From Oscillospiraceae bacterium (GTDB taxonomy: Bacteria; Bacillota; Clostridia; Oscillospirales; Oscillospiraceae), in assembly GCA_017936205.1 (NCBI GenBank), contig JAGBGB010000212.1:1-7829 (forward strand): DNA of 7,829 nucleotides, given 5' to 3'. The notes under the pieces are model-generated. The model was not told where the DNA came from. It was given only the letters and a program-made list of their open reading frames with translations, and ran no database searches. How positions within the stretch are numbered: position 1 is the first letter of the stretch; each line of letters starts with the position of its first letter. This document shows positions 1 through 6,100 of this stretch, piece by piece. Both the position numbers and the translations under genes were made by a program.

Positions 1-47
1 AAACCACCGAAAAGGATGTAATTTCTCCAAAAAACGAAACATTTTTC
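1..47. other. left-edge flank, no gene
   Basis: This is AT-rich sequence without an open frame of note. The first bases AAACCACC partly repeat the left arm of the hairpin at 48-72 and could pair with its right arm as an alternative stem. A further copy of the element may lie beyond the window edge. Confidence 0.35.
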
Positions 48-72
48 ACAACCACCAATTCTTGGTGGTTGT
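48..72 (-). terminator. perfect 11-bp hairpin, weak terminator candidate
   Basis: ACAACCACCAA (48-58) pairs fully with TTGGTGGTTGT (62-72) around a 3-nt loop. On the minus strand the stem is followed by GAAAAATGTTTCG and only then by a run of six T (34-29), so the U-tract is 13 nt too far for a classical intrinsic terminator. On the + strand no T-run follows. It lies about 100 nt past the stop of the giant gene and is the best termination candidate in the window. It may equally be part of a repeat element together with 74-92. Confidence 0.35.
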
Positions 73-73
73 C

Positions 74-92
74 GGACGCGCAATGCGCGCCC
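74..92. repeat. palindromic GC-rich element, REP-like
   Basis: The minus strand reads GGGCGCGC, loop ATT, GCGCGTCC, an 8-bp stem with one G-U wobble. It is flanked by CGTAGG, which in my recollection often begins short intergenic palindromes (CGTAGGGGCG...CGCCCG type) scattered through clostridial genomes. Copy number elsewhere in this genome cannot be judged from one window. Confidence 0.45.
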
Positions 93-125
93 CTACGAAG
101 GGTGCGGAAAATGGGGATAGGACTG

Positions 126-164
126 CCGCCCCACGGGGCCCGGGTTGGGGGTCCTGTGGGGCGG
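126..164 (-). other. GC-rich hairpin just after the stop codon
   Basis: CCGCCCCAC at 126-134 pairs perfectly with GTGGGGCGG at 156-164, a 9-bp stem with a 21-nt loop, beginning 8 nt after the TAA of the giant gene. No U-tract follows on the minus strand (CAGTCCTATCCCC), so it is not a canonical intrinsic terminator. It may stabilise the mRNA 3' end or pause polymerase. Confidence 0.5.
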
Positions 165-170
165 GTGGGG
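135..170 (+). other. putative G-quadruplex motif
   Basis: Six runs of three to five G (135-138, 142-144, 147-151, 158-161, 163-165, 167-170) are separated by loops of 3, 2, 6, 1 and 1 nt. This satisfies the usual four-run, loop 1-7 definition. The G-rich strand is the template strand for the giant gene, immediately past its stop, and overlaps the hairpin at 126-164. Confidence 0.5.
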
Positions 171-171
171 C

Positions 172-3100
172 TTAGCTTTTGAAGAAGGTGTTTGCGCTGT
201 CGCTGTAGGCAAGGAGGGCACGGCAAAGGGTGGCAAGGGTGCCTTCCTTATTGGCTCCGTAGGTGGCAGGGCTGTAACGCAGGGTGGGGGAAACGGGGGT
301 GCTGCCTGCGTAGACTTGGGCGGAGACGATGCTTCGCAGCTCTGCGGCTCGGAGAGCGCTGAAGGTGAAGGCGTAGCGGCCTGCGGTGGGGTCGTATTCC
401 TCAAGCTCCGTGAGCACTGCCGTACAGAGCTTGCCGTTCAGGTCGGTGTAGCTTACATGGAGGCTCAGGTCGGTCAGGGCGCCCTCATAGGAGCTCAGGG
501 CGAAGATGTACTTGAGGCTGACTCGGCTCTGCAGATCCAGAGACTTGCCCACCCATGCTATGGGAGCATTGGGAAGATCCTCTAAGATCTCGTTGGTGCT
601 GCCGAAGGGGACGGTACTCAGATCTGTCAGGTAGCTCCGCTGCTCCGAGGTCAGGGCGGCATCTGCAAGGGAATCTGTGCGGTAGCCCTTGAAGAGCTGT
701 GCCTTGGCGCCGTACTGCAGCAGGTCTGCACAGAGGGTCTTGAGGGCGCTGCTGCTACCCTCCTTGCGAAGCTGACGGTAGGCATATTGGGCGATGGAAT
801 ACAGGTCTGCTTCTGTAGCGTAGGTACGTCCATCCTTCTGCAGATAGAGGGTAGCTTCTAACTCGTCTGTCATATTCACAGCAGTCAGAGCTGTCAGGGG
901 GAAGTAATAGTAGCTGCCGTGATCCTCGGGCTGCAGGGTCAGGGTCTCATAGGCTGTGAGCTTGCTGCCCTCATATTTGGGCAGCTTGACCTGCAGGTAC
1001 AGGCTGTCATAGCCCTCGACGGCGGATTTCGCAAGGGCGTAATTCAGGATGATGCTGCTCTCTAACTGCAGGCTGTGAGACAGCTTGGCATCCGAGGGCA
1101 GGAGGGGAAGCTCCATCTCTCCACGGAGGAAGACAGCGGCGGCTTCTGCGGTGGAGCTGTCTACGCTGAAGCTCACGGGAGCCTCTACGGTGGCAGATCT
1201 CATTTGGATCTCCGTATCACCGATGCTATCCTCAGGCAGATCAGAGCCTGCGGGCCGCTCGTAGGCTACCTTGATATCCGTAATGGAGACCACATCCTCC
1301 CCGCTGCGGTCTGTGCCGCTGCCGGGGTTGTAGAGGACGATGTAGCAGTAGCGTTCATCGATGGTCTCGTTCCCGTCATGGTCGATGCTGGTGATCTGGG
1401 AGCTCGTAAAATTCATGGGATAGTACATGGAGGTGGAGGTTTTCAGGGAGACCTGCTTCCGATTGGTGACCTGCAGCACGCTGCTCGGATCGTCGGGGCT
1501 GCTGACGATGCCTGCTACAAGCTGCACCTCTGTGTCACAGATGGTCTTGGCTCCGATATCCAGACTGACGGGGAGCTGTCCCTTGTTGAAGTCTATGCGG
1601 AAGGCGACTGCCTGCTTCGCATCCAAGTATACCTCGTTCTTGGGGCCTACCTTGTTATAGGTCTGAACATTCATGGCATAGTGGTCGTTAATGGAGATCT
1701 CTTGGTCGTAGATGGGCTTCTCCTCGCCGGTTTCCGGGTCGATGTAGGTGCCCTCGCCCTTCTTGTGGGCATCAATGAAGACCGCACCGTTCTGAGAGCC
1801 GAAGAGGGCTTCAAACTCCTCGGAGCTCAGGAGGATGTTTCGGATCTCCTTAATGTAGTCGTTGGCTTCCTTGTCTAACTTGTAGACACGGTAGGTATCG
1901 GCATCCTGATTGGTATCAATGGGATCGTAGATCCGCAGGGCATCGAAGTAGAATTGGTTCCCACGGTCTAACAGTCCCATGGGGCTGCCTTCGATCTTCT
2001 TGTTGACTCCGACGGTTACAAAGTAGGTGCCGTGGGGCAGACCCTGAATGGAGACCACGGGGATCTGGTACAGCTCCAGCTCTCCCTTGTTGTTGACGGT
2101 CAGGGATTTGACGACCTTGGTTCTCTCCGGGTCGGAATAGACTGTGGTGCGGATGGTTCCCTGATCCATACCTGTGCGGCTGATGATGTCGAAGCCGGTG
2201 CCGGTGAAGGAGAAGCTGCTCTCGGTGAATATTCCCTCTGTGCCGTTGAGACGGATGCCTGCGCCCTCTACATAGAGGCTGCTGCCGTCGGACAGCAGGG
2301 GGTCATTGTCATAGGAGGGATCGTAGCCGTAGACCGTATCCACAGGGGTGCGATCTCTGGGGCCAATGTAGATGTAGTCAATGGACATAACACCGGGATC
2401 AGCCCCCTCTATGCCGGAGGATGCTATACCTGCAATGTAGGGACGGATGGAGTGGATGGTTCCTGCCTGACGGAAGGCATCCTTGAGTGCTACGGTCATG
2501 GTGACGAACTGACCGTTGGTGAGATACTTTTCCTCAATGTCCCGCTCCCAATCTATGACGACTCCGCGGAGCCAGGACTTGGTGGTGCCGGTATGGTTGC
2601 CGTAGTTGTACTGCAGCTCCACATAGAAGCCGGAGCTCGTCCTGCGGACGAAGTTCTCCATTTTGAAGCGGATCTGGAAGACCTCGGCATGGCTGGGGTC
2701 GAAATTCAGATCGTACAGGGATTGGTACACATCCGGGTAGTCGGACTGGTCTAACTTGTCCTTTGCGGTCAGGATCATCAAGCCGGAATCGTTGTTGATC
2801 TCATGCTTCTGCAGCTTGACGGAATTGTACCAGCAGGCGATCTCATCCGGATTCTGACCATTATAGGCAGCAGCGCTGTAGCGTGTCTGATCCGCAGCTG
2901 TGTTGTCGAAGTCTACGAAGAAGCACTGTGCATCCTTGGACTCGTTTATATCATAGACCGTGCGGTTGACGAAGTCAGACTGCTGATATTCGCCCTCCTG
3001 CTCGGTGCCGTCGGTAACCGTCTGCCAGAACTGACCGTAATAGGGCTCTACACGAGTCAGATCCTTCTCTGAACCGATAAAGATGGTGTCAATGGTGATC

Positions 3101-6100
3101 TTTCCCGGTCCTAAGTCGGGGTCTTTAATGGAAAGACCCATGAAGAGCAAGCGGATGGTGCTGATGCGGCTGCAGCTACGGAAGGCCGACGAGGTATCGA
3201 CCGTCAGGGTCACGAAGTCCCCTGTGAAGCAATCTATGTTGTTTGCTTCATCAAAAAGCAGGGTAGTGGCAGCATTGCGTACATCGTCTACCTCGGCACG
3301 GGCATCGTTCTGATAGTATGCCAGCCGCAGTCTGGGGGCATAGGCATTGCCATTGGCATCTACGGCGGTTGTGACCTTCAAATTCTCAAGCTTGAAGCGG
3401 ACGGAGAGCTTCTCTGCCTTGGCAGGGGTGAATTGCAGGGGGAATTTGGTCGGGATGGATGTACCTAACTGAACATAGGTGTGATAAGAATTGTTCTGCA
3501 GCACGGTTTCACTGGGGATGGTGAAGCTCATGGTTCCGGCATCGGTGTCAAAGCTTGGATAAGTGGAGGTCGAGGTGCTTTGCCTTGCACGCCAAGCCTC
3601 TGTATCGTAGTTGTCGCTGTATTTGGGGGCGCCGTAGATTCCTGCGCTGTATCTCAGGCGGTCAACGGGACGATCCTCGAAATCGAAGTACAGATGCTCA
3701 TCCATGGGGAAGCTGTCCTCGGGGCCGATGTAGATGTAGTCGATGGTCAGCTGCCCCGGCTGATCCTCGGAGAGATTCTTAATATTGCCGAAGTACAGGC
3801 GGATACGGCTCAGGTAGCTGTAGTCGTAGTTTGCGGCATTCAGATCGTAGGAGACATAGAGATAGGTGTCGTTGTTCAGATAGTTCTTGCTAAAGGTGTA
3901 CTGGGACTTGGTGCTGTTCGGTATGCGCGGAGTTCCGTCCTGGTAGCTGTGGAGAGAGACATATGGATTGCTTCCGGTGGCGAGGGCGAAGCCCTTCATC
4001 TTGAAGCGGTAGATCAGCTTATCCTTCCCTGAGAACTTATAATGCAGGGGCTGATCGGTGTTCGAGTAGGAACGGGCAACGGTGTCCACGGCAACACTGG
4101 GAATGTTGGTTGCGGCATCAATGACCATGGCGCCCTCCTTGGTGGGATCCATGGTAATGGCTCTGACCCCGGAATTGCCTCGCCAGTGGACGGTTTCTCC
4201 GTCATCGAAGTTGATGCCACCGTACAGCCCGGTGCTGTAACGCTCCTGATCCAGAGGATCGTTGCGGAAGTCGAAGAACAGGTAGTCGCAGAAGCTGTCC
4301 TCGTTGGTAAATTCACGAGCTGCCCCATTGGGCTCGTAATACATGGTGGCAGCGGGGATGATCTGCAGCTCCACCATAATACAGGGGTATTCCTTCTGCT
4401 GACCGTTGGATAGGTAATACATGCCGTCCAGCTCGATGGCTGCGTAGAAGCGGTCGATCTGAGACAGGAAGCCATTGAGGGTATAGGTCAGAGTGTCCCC
4501 ATTACGGGTCACGGTGCCGCAGGGGGTTTCCAGATCCTTGCTCCCTGTGGGCTTGTCGCAAGCCAGATCCGTGGGAATGTAGGGGGGAAGACCGCCGTTG
4601 GGGCCTGTGAGAGAGAAGCCTAAGAGCTTCCCTACGGTGACCTTCCGATTACTGTATACATGCTTGGTCAGATCCTCAATGGAGATCTGCAGGGGCTTGT
4701 TATAGTCGATGACATAGCGTTCCGCCTCCGCAGTGGGACGGGCAATGCTTTCTACATCGGGAACACGGATGCTTCGCTCTGCGGTACCGGATACGGAAAC
4801 AGGAGATCCGTACAGCTCTCCTTCCACATTGAAGCGGCGGTAGTAGGCAAGGGAGGTCAGGGTGTTCTTGTAGAATAGGTCTGTCTTGACCATGTTCCGC
4901 TTGAAGCCGTAGACGATCATTTGACAGTTCATGGGTATGCCGATCTCCAACAGAGCTTTCAGCTCGGCTTCTGAGGAGAGCTTGATCCGATAGCTGCCGG
5001 GAGACAGGGGGGAGAAGTCGGTGATCATCCCGTTGGCAGCGGTGTTTGCAGCCTCAAGGCGCTGCTTCATGGTGCTGTAGCCCAAAAGCTCCGGGGCAGA
5101 GCGGTCTACACCCGACTGAGCATCGTAGCTGCGGTAGACTACCATGAGATCCGTGATCTCTGTTTTGGCGCCCTTGGTAAGGGCATAGTTGTCCGTAGGA
5201 TCGCAGAGCTTGATCGAGTCCTTGGAAATGTCCACCCCTAAGGTGTTGTCGGTGAAGGATACATTGGTCAGGGGCTGGGGACGGGTGTTCAGCAGCTCGA
5301 AGCTATAGGCTACGGTGTCGCCGATGCTGACCTCGGAGTTCTCTGCCAGCTCTGTGCCGAAGCCTGTATTGCCCACCTGACTCTCTCCGTTATGGGTCAG
5401 GAGATACTGCCCTTTGGAGGTGGTGGCATCCGGGTCGAAGAGCTTAATGTTCGTGGTGAAGGCAAAGTTGGAGTCGCCTGTGGCTCGCTCTGTGTAGAAC
5501 ATATCGAAGGAGTAGACCTGACCGTTTACCAGAGCCGTTCCGTCCTGCTTCCTGAAATCATTGAGCTGCATGCTGCCGTCCTTGGGGGCGTGGGAACTGC
5601 CCAAGTCAACAGCCAGATCTCCGTCAATGAAGAAGTACACATCATCGTCTCCGGTGAATTCAAAGTACAGATCCTGATCGGCATAGTAGATGAAGCTGCC
5701 GGAGGCATGCATGGAGAAGTTGTAGTTGGCGTCGTAGCAATCCTTATTCTCTATGATCATACGGGTAGCACTGGGGTCTGTGTCGTAGTGGTTCTTCAGA
5801 ACGCCCTGCTCCTCGAAGCCCAAGCCGTCAATGGGGGCGAAATTTGGGTGGCTGATCTTTATGATATCGGAGTCTGTTTGGAGGTTGAAGGTATAGCGGC
5901 CGCTATAGCCCACTTTATCGTAGGAGGTCATGGTGTAAACACCCTCAGAATTGCCGTAAAGACGGAGGGTGTCTCGCTGGGGGACATGCTTGTTATAGCG
6001 ATTGTTGCTCTGATCCACTAAATTGGGGTCGGTTCTGTCGGGAGCGGCTTCTGTATGGAAGGTGTCGTCCTCCGGCACGATCTTCCACAGATAGTGCAGC

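Noticed and set aside
1372..1404. Dockerin or EF-hand repeat at DHDGNETIDE
   Set aside because: Only one loop is present, it lies inside a beta-type domain far from either terminus, and a dockerin needs two such segments.
1075..1878. Long + strand open frame antisense to the giant gene (267 codons), with similar ones at 2032-2754 and 6859-7659
   Set aside because: They are mirror images of a strongly biased GC-rich coding strand, carry low-complexity Gly/Val/Leu/Ile-rich sequence with no recognisable family, and contradict the continuous domain-bearing frame on the other strand.
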